Positions 43,600 through 52,000 of a stretch of 64,000 nucleotides of DNA are shown here, piece by piece. Every line of letters starts with the position of its first letter. Position 1 is the stretch's first letter. This DNA comes from Gammaproteobacteria bacterium (GTDB lineage Bacteria > Pseudomonadota > Gammaproteobacteria > Pseudomonadales > Pseudohongiellaceae): NCBI GenBank assembly GCA_030832825.1, contig JAURIJ010000004.1:62001-126000 (forward strand), written 5' to 3'. The position numbers were made by a program, and so were the translations under genes. A model generated the notes under the pieces. That model worked only from the letters and a program-made list of their open reading frames with translations, ran no database searches and was not told the origin of the DNA.

Positions 43600-46582
43600 G
43601 CAGGGCATTGCCGCCCTGGGCCTGGCCCTGCAGGCCCGCACCGAGGCGCTGCTGCGCAGCCTGCAGAACGTGTTCGAGGAGCGTTCCCTGCATGCCGCGC
43701 TGCAGGCGCGCCGACAACTGGCCGAGCTGCGCGCCATCGCACGCTTCTGTGGCAGCGCCTCCCTGCAGCAGCAATGCGTGGGGCTGCAGCGCGCCTTGCT
43801 GGCGCTGGGGACGCGGCTCAGCACGGGAGTGCCCGAGACGCAATCCCGGCCGCTGCTGCTGCAGGCCTTGCAGCTGCGCTGGCAGGCCCTGGCGCTGACC
43901 CTGCCGGCGCAGCCCGGTGATGCGCTGGCGTGGCGGGCGGCGCGACTGGCGCCCGAGCTGAGCGGGCTTGTGCTGCAGCAGGTGCAGCGTCTGCTGCGAG
44001 AGCAGGCGGGCATGCGGCTCGGGGCGGCGAACGGGAGCGGGGACTGGCAGGCCACGCAGGAGCCTGGGCCGATCACGCTGCTCGATCTGAGTGCTCTGCA
44101 GGCGGCCGCACGGCTGGCCGGTGTGCTGCCGGAGCGCGTGGTGCTGACGCGGGACCCGCTGCAGGCCCTGCTGCACTGGGAGTCTCATCTGCTGGGGCCT
44201 GAGCAGCAGCCCCGCGCGCGCCTGCTGCGGACCCTGGCCTCTGCGGTGCTGGCGTTGTGCGAGGAGTCGGCGGCCACGCCGGCCTTGCGGCAGAGTCTGG
44301 AGGCGCGCGACGGCCCCTGGAGTGAGCGCCTGCTCCTTTGCCTGCAACAGGCCAGTGTGCTGCTGCACGCCTTCGTGAGCGTGCCTTCGCCGCTGCGGCA
44401 CTGTCTGCAGCAGGCGCTGCGGGTGAGCCGTCTGTTGCAGGCCTGGCAGAGCGTTCCCGCCCTGGCGGCCACCGCCTTGCCGGGGGCGCTGGCTCCGCTG
44501 CAGCTGCGTCTGCTCCTGCGCTTGCAAGACGATCTGGCGCGACTGGCCGGCGGCAGCGCCCTGGCCTGTGTCGGGCTGCCAGCCGCCGCGCTGGCACTGG
44601 CTGTGCAGGCCTGTCTGCGGCAGCAGCGTCCGCTGGCGGTCAGGCGGGTGCTGGAGCAGGCGCTTGGCGAGCGCGCCCTGTCGAGCGCCGTGTTGGACGC
44701 ACGCTGGCGGCGACTGCTGCGGCGTGAACACAGGCGATGTCTGCGGATGCTGGAGGCCTGGCAGGTCGATGCGGCCGGGCAGAGCGCTGCGCCGCTGCTC
44801 GACGATGGGGTGACGCTGGCCGTGCACCGCCTGGCCCAGCAGGCCCTGATCGCGGGAGACTTCGCGCTGCATGAGCTGATGGACGTGCTCGGGCACTGCC
44901 TCACCCTGAGCCGAGAGCTGCAGCACGATGCCCGCGACTGCCTGCCCGCCGTGGGCCGCGTGCTGCCCTTTGTGCAGAACCCTGGCCGCCGCTGGCAGCG
45001 GGCGCGGGTGCTGCAGGCGTTGCTGCGCTGGGAGGCGGGCCTGCGCCTGCAGGCCGGCACCGGGTCAGCACAGCTGGCGCTGAGCCTGGCGCGGGGGCTG
45101 GAGGCCTTGCCGGCGCTGCAGCTTGGCCGGCTGCTCGCCCTGCCTTCAGGGGACGCCTTCGCCCCGGCCAACCGCCAGCTGCTCTTGGAGCTGCGGCTGC
45201 TGGCCAGCGGGGCGCGCAATCTGCAGGTGCAGCGCATCGCGGCGCTGAGCGAAGCGCTGGCGCGGATGCACGAGGCGCTGGGGCAGAGCGGCCTTGCCCC
45301 AGCCGCGTTCCTGCAGGCGAGCGCCGGTCGCGCGTTGCTGGAAGACGCCCATGCCGCGCTGCGACGCGGGCTGAATCAGGCTGCCGCGCGCCAGGAAACC
45401 TCGCCCTGTCGCGCCTTGCTCGGGGCCTTGTATGACTGGCTGGCCTGCCATGGCGAGCAGGCGGCCGGGCGGCCCGCCTTCGTGCAGGAGGCCCACGCGC
45501 TGCTGCAGCAGATCATTGAGCCGGCCACGGAGCCCCAGCGTTTGCATGCCCTGCATACCCTCAAGGGCAATGCGGCGCTGTATCGCTGCGACGCGCTGGC
45601 CGAGCTGTGTCATCGCAGCGAGCGGGCGCTGCTGCAGGCGGGCGCAGGAGCCTCGATGCCGGGCGTGCGCGAACCGGCTGCCATCGGGCCGTTGCTGGCG
45701 CAGTTGCAGGCCGCCGTGGCGGCACTGGCAGGCCCAGGCTGGGCCGACACCTCTGCCGTGGGAGCCGGCTTGCCGGCGAACTTCCAGGCAGAGCAGACCG
45801 TGACCTCTGCCTTGGAGGCCGGCTTGCCGGGGATCAGCCACGCCACGCCCATGCTCACCCCCCTCGGCTGGCTCGCCCGCCGCCTGCACGAGGGCCTGCA
45901 GAGCCTGTCCGAGCTGTTGCCCGGGCTCGCCCTCAGTGCCACGGCGGCCCAGCGCCAGCTGGTGCAGGAGTTGCTGCACGAGCAGCTCGCGCAGTCGCGG
46001 CAGTTGGACGAAGACCTGCACGCTGCGGCCTGGGTGCATCCCTCCCGCCTGGCGCCGCGCTTGCGCCGAGTGCTGGACGACACCGCGCACCGGCAGGGCA
46101 AGGTGGCAAGGCTGGAAATCCGGGCGGCCGGGAGGCGCGTACCCCGCTGGGTGCTGGAGCGCCTGGTGCCGTCGCTGGAGCATCTGCTGCGCAATGCCGT
46201 CGTCCACGGCATCGAGTCGCCGGCTCGGCGTCGGGCCTGCGGCAAGCACGAATGCGGCCGCGTGCGGGTGCTGGTCACCACGGCACCCGGCCTGCTGCAG
46301 GTCGGCGTGGAGGATGACGGCTGCGGCCTGACGATGGGCCACATTGCGGCGGGCGCGGACACGGGCCTCGACTCGGGACCCGCGCAGGAAAGCGCCGCCA
46401 CACACGCCACAGCCGCCACACTCGACGCCGGTCACGGTCTCGGTCTGGCCGCCGTGCAGGCGACGATGGCAGCCCTGCAGGGGCGCCTGCGGGTCGTGGC
46501 CACACCCGGTCAGGGCTCCTGTCACTGGCTGGAAATGCCCGAAAACTCTGGGCTTGGGGAACATCACGCGATGCCGGTATAA
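43583..46582 (+). CDS. Short ChpA-like Hpt/histidine kinase without CheW and REC domains
   Basis: 999 residues, against about 2470 for Pseudomonas ChpA. The first 640 residues are helical, Leu/Arg/Gln-rich and only weakly like Hpt repeats. One clear Hpt motif is present, HALHTLKGNAALYRC (H658). The C-terminal ATPase has HLLRNAVVHGIESPARRR, VGVEDDGCGL and GHGLGLAAVQATM. The protein ends there: no CheW-like P5 domain and no receiver. Residues about 723-751 are encoded by two REP-like repeats. ATG 43583 has GGAGG six bases upstream. No pilI, pilJ, pilK, chpB or chpC follows. It is likely the kinase for PilG; receptor coupling must differ. Confidence 0.8.
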   Translation: MRSLHEQGIAALGLALQARTEALLRSLQNVFEERSLHAALQARRQLAELRAIARFCGSASLQQQCVGLQRALLALGTRLSTGVPETQSRPLLLQALQLRWQALALTLPAQPGDALAWRAARLAPELSGLVLQQVQRLLREQAGMRLGAANGSGDWQATQEPGPITLLDLSALQAAARLAGVLPERVVLTRDPLQALLHWESHLLGPEQQPRARLLRTLASAVLALCEESAATPALRQSLEARDGPWSERLLLCLQQASVLLHAFVSVPSPLRHCLQQALRVSRLLQAWQSVPALAATALPGALAPLQLRLLLRLQDDLARLAGGSALACVGLPAAALALAVQACLRQQRPLAVRRVLEQALGERALSSAVLDARWRRLLRREHRRCLRMLEAWQVDAAGQSAAPLLDDGVTLAVHRLAQQALIAGDFALHELMDVLGHCLTLSRELQHDARDCLPAVGRVLPFVQNPGRRWQRARVLQALLRWEAGLRLQAGTGSAQLALSLARGLEALPALQLGRLLALPSGDAFAPANRQLLLELRLLASGARNLQVQRIAALSEALARMHEALGQSGLAPAAFLQASAGRALLEDAHAALRRGLNQAAARQETSPCRALLGALYDWLACHGEQAAGRPAFVQEAHALLQQIIEPATEPQRLHALHTLKGNAALYRCDALAELCHRSERALLQAGAGASMPGVREPAAIGPLLAQLQAAVAALAGPGWADTSAVGAGLPANFQAEQTVTSALEAGLPGISHATPMLTPLGWLARRLHEGLQSLSELLPGLALSATAAQRQLVQELLHEQLAQSRQLDEDLHAAAWVHPSRLAPRLRRVLDDTAHRQGKVARLEIRAAGRRVPRWVLERLVPSLEHLLRNAVVHGIESPARRRACGKHECGRVRVLVTTAPGLLQVGVEDDGCGLTMGHIAAGADTGLDSGPAQESAATHATAATLDAGHGLGLAAVQATMAALQGRLRVVATPGQGSCHWLEMPENSGLGEHHAMPV
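45749..45833 (+). repeat. Two REP-like units inside the ChpA-like coding sequence
   Basis: Two direct copies 54 bases apart, ACCTCTGCCGTGGGAGCCGG starting at 45749 and ACCTCTGCCTTGGAGGCCGG at 45803, each continuing with CTTGCCGG. The unit resembles proteobacterial REP sequences and reads in frame as VGAGLPANFQ and LEAGLPG, a peptide signature of REP units inside genes. The spacing keeps the frame (18 codons). It falls in the linker between the Hpt region and the ATPase domain. Confidence 0.7.
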
Positions 46583-46583
46583 T
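46554..46583 (+). promoter_or_regulatory. Predicted sigma-70 promoter
   Basis: TTGGGG (46554-46559) and a perfect TATAAT (46578-46583) are separated by 18 bases, at the very end of the ChpA-like gene. It would start transcription near 46590, about 28 bases before the GTG at 46618, so the downstream membrane-protein gene is probably not only read from the pil promoter. Confidence 0.5.
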
Positions 46584-46617
46584 GCCGGCCACTTGAAAAT
46601 GCCGGGGTAACAATGCA

Positions 46618-47145
46618 GTGAAAAGTCTGGGGTTCGCCTGGGGGATTGGAGGCATTCTCCTGCTTCTCACCTTTGCCGTGGTGCGCTTGTCGCCCATGGC
46701 GCTGGAGCTGGTCGCGCTGGAGCTGCAGCCCCTGCACCTGGGGGCACTGGCCTTCAGCGTGATCTACATGAGCTGGGCCGAAGGCTACAAAGGCTTCCAC
46801 CTGGGCTTCGCGCCGCGCGTGGTGGCCCGGGCCGGCTATCTGCGGGCTCACCCGCGCCCGCTGCATGTGTTGCTGGCACCGGCGTTCTGCATGGGCTACA
46901 TCCACGCCACCCGCCGTCGCAAGCTGCTCTCGTTCGGGCTGACGAGCATGATCATCTGCTTCGTGCTGATCGTGCGCATGCTGCCGCAGCCCTGGCGCGG
47001 CATCGTCGATGCCGGCGTGGTCACGGGGCTTGCGCTGGGCATCGGCTCGATCCTGTACTACCTGACACTCAAGCTGCGTTACCCCGAGCAGCCCGAGGTG
47101 AGCACCGATATTCCCGAGTCCGGCAACGCCGCCCTGGCCCCCTGA
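46618..47145 (+). CDS. Integral membrane protein of unknown function
   Basis: 175 residues with about five membrane helices (GIGGILLLLTFAVVRL, GALAFSVIYMSWAEGY, VLLAPAFCMGYI, MIICFVLIVRML, VVTGLALGIGSILYYL). YIHATRRRKLLSFGLTSMI is a charged loop between helices 3 and 4. No family recognised. The start is GTG 46618. It is preceded by a good promoter and followed after 57 bases by glycosyltransferase genes, so a link to surface polysaccharide is possible but unproven. Confidence 0.75.
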   Translation: MKSLGFAWGIGGILLLLTFAVVRLSPMALELVALELQPLHLGALAFSVIYMSWAEGYKGFHLGFAPRVVARAGYLRAHPRPLHVLLAPAFCMGYIHATRRRKLLSFGLTSMIICFVLIVRMLPQPWRGIVDAGVVTGLALGIGSILYYLTLKLRYPEQPEVSTDIPESGNAALAP

Positions 47146-47202
47146 CCGGTCCAACCGTCGTCTGCCCCGGCAGGCCACGCCAATCTCTGTGGTGAATCGA
47201 CC

Positions 47203-48114
47203 ATGCCCAGGCACGGCAACAAGCTCAGCATCTGCGCCATCATCGTCAGCTACAACCCTGACACGGCCGTGCTCACCGCGCTGCTGCAGCAGATCGGCAC
47301 CCAGTGCGAATTCCTGCTCGTCGACAATGCCTCCGCCAACATCGACAACTTCCGCGCGGTGGCTGAAGGCACGCCGCGCTGTGCGGGCGTGCGCGTGCTG
47401 GAGCGCAACATCGGCCTGGCCAGTGCCCTGAACCTGGGGCTGGAGGAGGCGGCCAGGCGCGGCTTCGGCTTCGTGGTGCTGTTCGATCAGGACAGCCAGG
47501 TGCCTGTGTCTTTCTTCGCCAATCTCTATGCGTCCTATGTCGAGGCCAGCCGGCTCAGTCCACTGCCGGTGGCGGCGGTGGGCCCGCGCATCACCCATCC
47601 GGGCTCCGGTGCGGGCATGCCCTTCAAGCTGTTCACGCGCTGGATCGGGCGCACCGATCGGCCGCTGCCCGGCAGCAACCGGCTGTTCCAGGCCGAATTT
47701 CTCATCTCGTCCGGCTGCCTGATTCCGCTGGAGGCGCTCAAGCACATCGGGCCGATGCGTGACGCCTATTTCATCGACAACGTCGACCTCGAATGGTGCT
47801 TCCGCGCCCGCGCCCGGGGCTATGCGGTGGTGGGTACCGACAACGCCACGCTGTTCCACCGCATCGGCGAGGCCAGCGACGAGCCGCTGGTGCGCGCCGG
47901 CCTGATGGTGCAGCACAGCCCGCTGCGCAGTTACTACTCCACCCGCAACCGCTTCGCGCTCTACCGCGAGCCTTACGCCCCCTGGGGCTGGCGCCTGCGC
48001 GACTTCCCGCGCTTCCTGCTCAAGGCGGCGTGGCTGTTGTTGTTCTCGCCGCAGCGCGGTGAGTACTGGGCGAACATCCGCAAGGGCATCGCCGACGCGG
48101 GGAGCGTGCGCTGA
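47203..48114 (+). CDS. GT2 glycosyltransferase, rhamnosyltransferase-like
   Basis: 303 residues, GT-A fold. SICAIIVSYNPDTAVL opens the nucleotide-sugar domain, LLVDNASAN and RNIGLASALNLGL follow, VLFDQDSQVP holds the D-x-D-like metal site, and FIDNVDLEWCFRARARGY is the acceptor-side acidic motif. The pattern is that of rhamnosyltransferases in O-antigen or exopolysaccharide synthesis (RfbF/WbbL-like). Donor and acceptor cannot be confirmed. Its stop overlaps the start of the next GT gene by one base. Confidence 0.85.
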   Translation: MPRHGNKLSICAIIVSYNPDTAVLTALLQQIGTQCEFLLVDNASANIDNFRAVAEGTPRCAGVRVLERNIGLASALNLGLEEAARRGFGFVVLFDQDSQVPVSFFANLYASYVEASRLSPLPVAAVGPRITHPGSGAGMPFKLFTRWIGRTDRPLPGSNRLFQAEFLISSGCLIPLEALKHIGPMRDAYFIDNVDLEWCFRARARGYAVVGTDNATLFHRIGEASDEPLVRAGLMVQHSPLRSYYSTRNRFALYREPYAPWGWRLRDFPRFLLKAAWLLLFSPQRGEYWANIRKGIADAGSVR

Positions 48115-49040
48115 TGGGCGAGCCGCGCATCGCCATCCTGCTGCCCACCTGGAATGGCGAGCGTTTCCTGCGCGCGCAGGTCGATTCGCTGCTGGCCCAG
48201 GATTACCCCGATTTCATCATCGTCTGCCGTGACGACGGCTCCCGCGACGCCAGCCCGGCCATCATCGCCGAGTATGCCGCGCGCCTGCCGCAGCGGTTTC
48301 ATGTCGTGCCCGCCGATGGCCGCAATCTGGGCGCCAGCGGCAGCTTCGGCTTTCTCCTGGAGTATGTGCTGGCCCACAAGGCCGCGCTGGGGCTGGCCAG
48401 TGCCTGGGTGATGCCCAGCGATCAGGACGATGTCTGGCACCCGGACAAGCTGCGCCGCAGCATGGCGCGCATGCAGACGCTGGAGGCCGCGCATCCGGGC
48501 CTGCCGCTGCTGGTGCATGGGGATCTGGAAGTGGTGGACGAGTCGCTGGCGTCGATCGCCCCGTCCTTCGTGCGCTATCAGGGGCTGCAGCCGCTGCGCA
48601 ACAGCCTCGCCCGACTGCTGGTGAGCAATACCGTCACCGGCTGCACGGCGCTGTGCAACGAGGCCCTGCTGCGGCGCGCACTGCCTATTCCGGCGGCGGC
48701 GGTGATGCACGACTGGTGGCTGGCCCTGGTGGCGGGCGCCTTTGGTCGGCTGAGTTTCATTGACGAGCCCCTGCTGCTCTATCGTCAGCACGGGGCCAAT
48801 ACCCTCGGGGCGCGGGAGTATCAGCCGCCGGCGATGTTCCAGGATTTCTGGCAGCGGCTGTGGGATGACCGGCACCGCGAGGTGCTGAAGGGGCTGGCTG
48901 CGCAGGCGCAGGCTTTCAGGGCAGCCCATGCCGCCGAGCTGAGCCTGGCCCTGCGCCGCGACCTGGCGCTGGCCTCGGCGCTGGGCAGTCGCTTCCTGCT
49001 GCTGCGCAAGCTGGCATTGCGCAGTTTTCTGGCGCGTTGA
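48114..49040 (+). CDS. GT2 glycosyltransferase, second of pair
   Basis: 308 residues. Motifs: IAILLPTWNGERFLRAQVDS, VCRDDGSRDASP and MPSDQDDVWHPDKLRR (metal-binding D-D), VMHDWWLALVAGAFG (acidic acceptor motif) and YRQHGANTLG. SDQDDVW plus HDWW is typical of O-antigen-type GT2 enzymes. One-base overlap with the preceding GT2 gene indicates one transcript. It is convergent with the giant GT gene. Confidence 0.87.
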   Translation: MGEPRIAILLPTWNGERFLRAQVDSLLAQDYPDFIIVCRDDGSRDASPAIIAEYAARLPQRFHVVPADGRNLGASGSFGFLLEYVLAHKAALGLASAWVMPSDQDDVWHPDKLRRSMARMQTLEAAHPGLPLLVHGDLEVVDESLASIAPSFVRYQGLQPLRNSLARLLVSNTVTGCTALCNEALLRRALPIPAAAVMHDWWLALVAGAFGRLSFIDEPLLLYRQHGANTLGAREYQPPAMFQDFWQRLWDDRHREVLKGLAAQAQAFRAAHAAELSLALRRDLALASALGSRFLLLRKLALRSFLAR

Positions 49041-49076
49041 GCTCGGGCGAACCTGCTGAAGTTCAGGCGGGAGCGG

Positions 49077-52000
49077 TCACCCTGTCGGCAGGCTGGCCCG
49101 AATGGCCCGAATGGCGGCCAGTCGCTTGCGCATGAGGCGGCCCACCGGTAGCGGCGCGAACTCTGCCTCGATGGTGGCGCGGGCGTTCTCGCCCAGTAGC
49201 CGGCTCAGAGCCGGGTCGGCCACCAGTTGCTGCATGGCACGGGTGGCATGGGCCTCGTCCGGTTCCGCCCAGATCTGGCCCTTCTTGTAGGGGCCGTAAT
49301 CCTCGGGAATCGTCACCAGCGTGTACTCGATGCCGATGCTGTTGCCAGGGCGCATGTAATCCACATTGCCCGACCACTGCGTGGCCAGCACGGCCTTGCC
49401 CAGCGCCATGGCCTCGGCCGGGCCGAAACCGAAGCCCTCCGAGCGGTGCAGCGAGACATAGCAGTCGCAGCAGGCAATCAGCGCATTCACCTCACCCCGG
49501 CTGTACACCTTGTCCAGCAGCAGCACGTTGCGGTACGCGCCGATGGCCTCGCGCAGCTTGCGCATGGCGTCCGGCGTGGGGTTGTTCACCTTCAGCACCA
49601 GGCGCGCGGCCATGTCGTCAGGGTCGAAGGCGTTCTGGAACGCGCGCAGCGCGCCATACGGATTCTTGCGCTCGGGGCGGCTGTAGGTGTCGAACATCGC
49701 CAGGAACAGGAAGCCCGTCTCAGGCAGGCCGAAGCTGGCGCGGTTCAGGGACGGATCGGCCTGCACTTCCACTGCATGAGGCACACGCACCACGGGCACC
49801 GGGGACTTCATCGCCACGGCTTCCTGCACGAAGTGCGACGGCACCCAGATCTCGTCGAAGTGCACGAAGGCCTTCTCCCAGTCGGCCGGCAGCTCGGGCA
49901 GTTCCCACGCCCAATAGCCGATTCTGTAATGCCCGTCAAAACACGCCGGCGGCAGTTCACTGATGGCCTGCAGCGCGTGGTCGGGGTTGATGTGCAGCAG
50001 CGTCACGTCATAGGGCGCGGCCTGCATTTCCTTGTGTTCCCAGCTCATGTCCGTCATGCGCGAAGGGTTGTGCGCCTGATAGCAGAGAATGCCAAAGGGC
50101 TCGTTGGCTGCATTCAGCGCCTTGGCATCGCTGCGTGCGCCCTCGCCGATGCCCATCTCGGCCCGGGTGTAGCCGATCAGGTTCACGCCGGGCTGCAGCG
50201 CGGTCGGGGCTGCGGTGGTGGTGCCCTCCTGCACTCCGTGCGCCGCCGCGCCCAGCGGGCCGCGCAGCGTGCTGGCCTGCAGAGTGAAGTCGCCTTTCTC
50301 GGCGGAAAGGCTGGGGTTGTACCAGGCGTCGCCCGCCATGAAGCGGTGTCGCCAGCGTCGCCACATGGCCTGCTCGTCTTCCTTCGGCACGCTGGTCTTG
50401 CGGCTGATGGACTCGTGGTGAATCAGCGAGCACAGCGGTGTCCAGACATTGCGATAACCGGCATCCAGCAGGCGCAGACACAGGTCCACGTCATTGCCCA
50501 CCACGGCCAGTTCCTCGTCGAAACCGCCGATCTGCTCGAACTTCTCGCGGCTCACCAGCAGACAGGCGCCGGTATTGGCTGACACTTCGCGCACGGTGGC
50601 GTGCAGCTGGCGGTAGATGCTCTCGCCGGGCATGCGCTTGTGCAGCAGGTGGATGCCGCCGCCGCCGTAGTTCACCAGCAGCACGCCGGTGTGTTGCAGC
50701 GCGCCGTTGGGGTAGTACAGCAGCGCGCCCACGGCGCCGACGTCGGGGCGCAGCGCCTGGCGCACCAGTTGCTCCAGCCAGTCGGGCGAGGTGATTTCGA
50801 TATCATCGTTCAGGAACAGATAAAGATCGCCCGTGGCATGACGCACGCCGATGTTGTTGAGCCGTGCCCAGTTGAAGGGCTCGTTGCACTCCACCACGGT
50901 GAAGGGTTTCTCGCGCAGCCAGGCGATGCCGTCCGGGTACTTGCCCCGGCCGTTGTCGAGGATCACCACTTCGTAGTTCGGCCAGGCCGTGATCTGCAGC
51001 AGGGACTCGATGCAGGGCTGGATCAGGCCCAGGCGCCCCATGGTCGGGATGATGATGGAGACTTTCGGCAGTGCGCTCGGCAGCGGCCACTCCACGGCGC
51101 GCAGGCCGTGGGGCAGTTCCAGCACGGCGGCGTCGGGGGTGTGGCGAGCGAGATGCGCGCGCAGGGCGGTGGTTTCCTCGACGCGCAGGGCCGCATCGCC
51201 GGCGTCGTCGAGCGGCGCGCTCCACAGCATCAGGGGGCAGCGCTGCACGTGCTCACGGGTGAGCCCGGCGCTGGCATCGAGCAGACAGGCATAGCGCCAG
51301 GCGGCACTTTCAGCGTGGCGTGCCTGCCAGCGGGCCAGACGCTCGCCACGCAGGGCATAGACGCCGCCGATGTAATTGCTGGCGGTGAGATGCTCGGGAG
51401 CCCACTGCGGGGTGAAGCAGGGCTGGCCGTGCGTGCCCTCGGCGTTCACCCGGTCGTGATCGCTGTAGACCAGCTGGATGTCGCCCTGACGCGCCGCGTG
51501 TCCCATTTCACTCAGGGCATGGGGCGCCAGCGTCTCGCCTTCGTGCAGGAACAGCACGAAGTCTGTCTGCAGGCCGGGTGCCTCCAGCGCAACGGTGAGT
51601 GACTCCCACCAGCGCACGGCGACGCCAGTGGGCAGCGCATTGGCGACGAGCTGTTCCAAAGTGCTCGTGCGTGGCGCCACCAGCTGGATGTCGAAGAAGG
51701 GCCAGGCCTGCTCGCGCAGACTGGTGAGTGTGGCGAACAGGGCCTCGTCGTCACGCTCGGCCTGCACCAGCACATGGAAGCGGGCCGCATCGGCCAACGG
51801 CTGTGCCAGCTCGCGCTGGGCCTGCAGTTCGGCCTCGTCCGGCATGTTGCGCCAGTACCAGGTGTGGTAGAGGTCCTCGTTCTTGAACAGGGTGAAGGGC
51901 CGGCTGATCTGGCGACTGTTGCCCGCCTTGTCGGTGATGATCAGCTCCAGCAGATGCTCGCCTGCCGCCAGCTCGCCCAGCGCCAGTTCCTGATGGAAGC

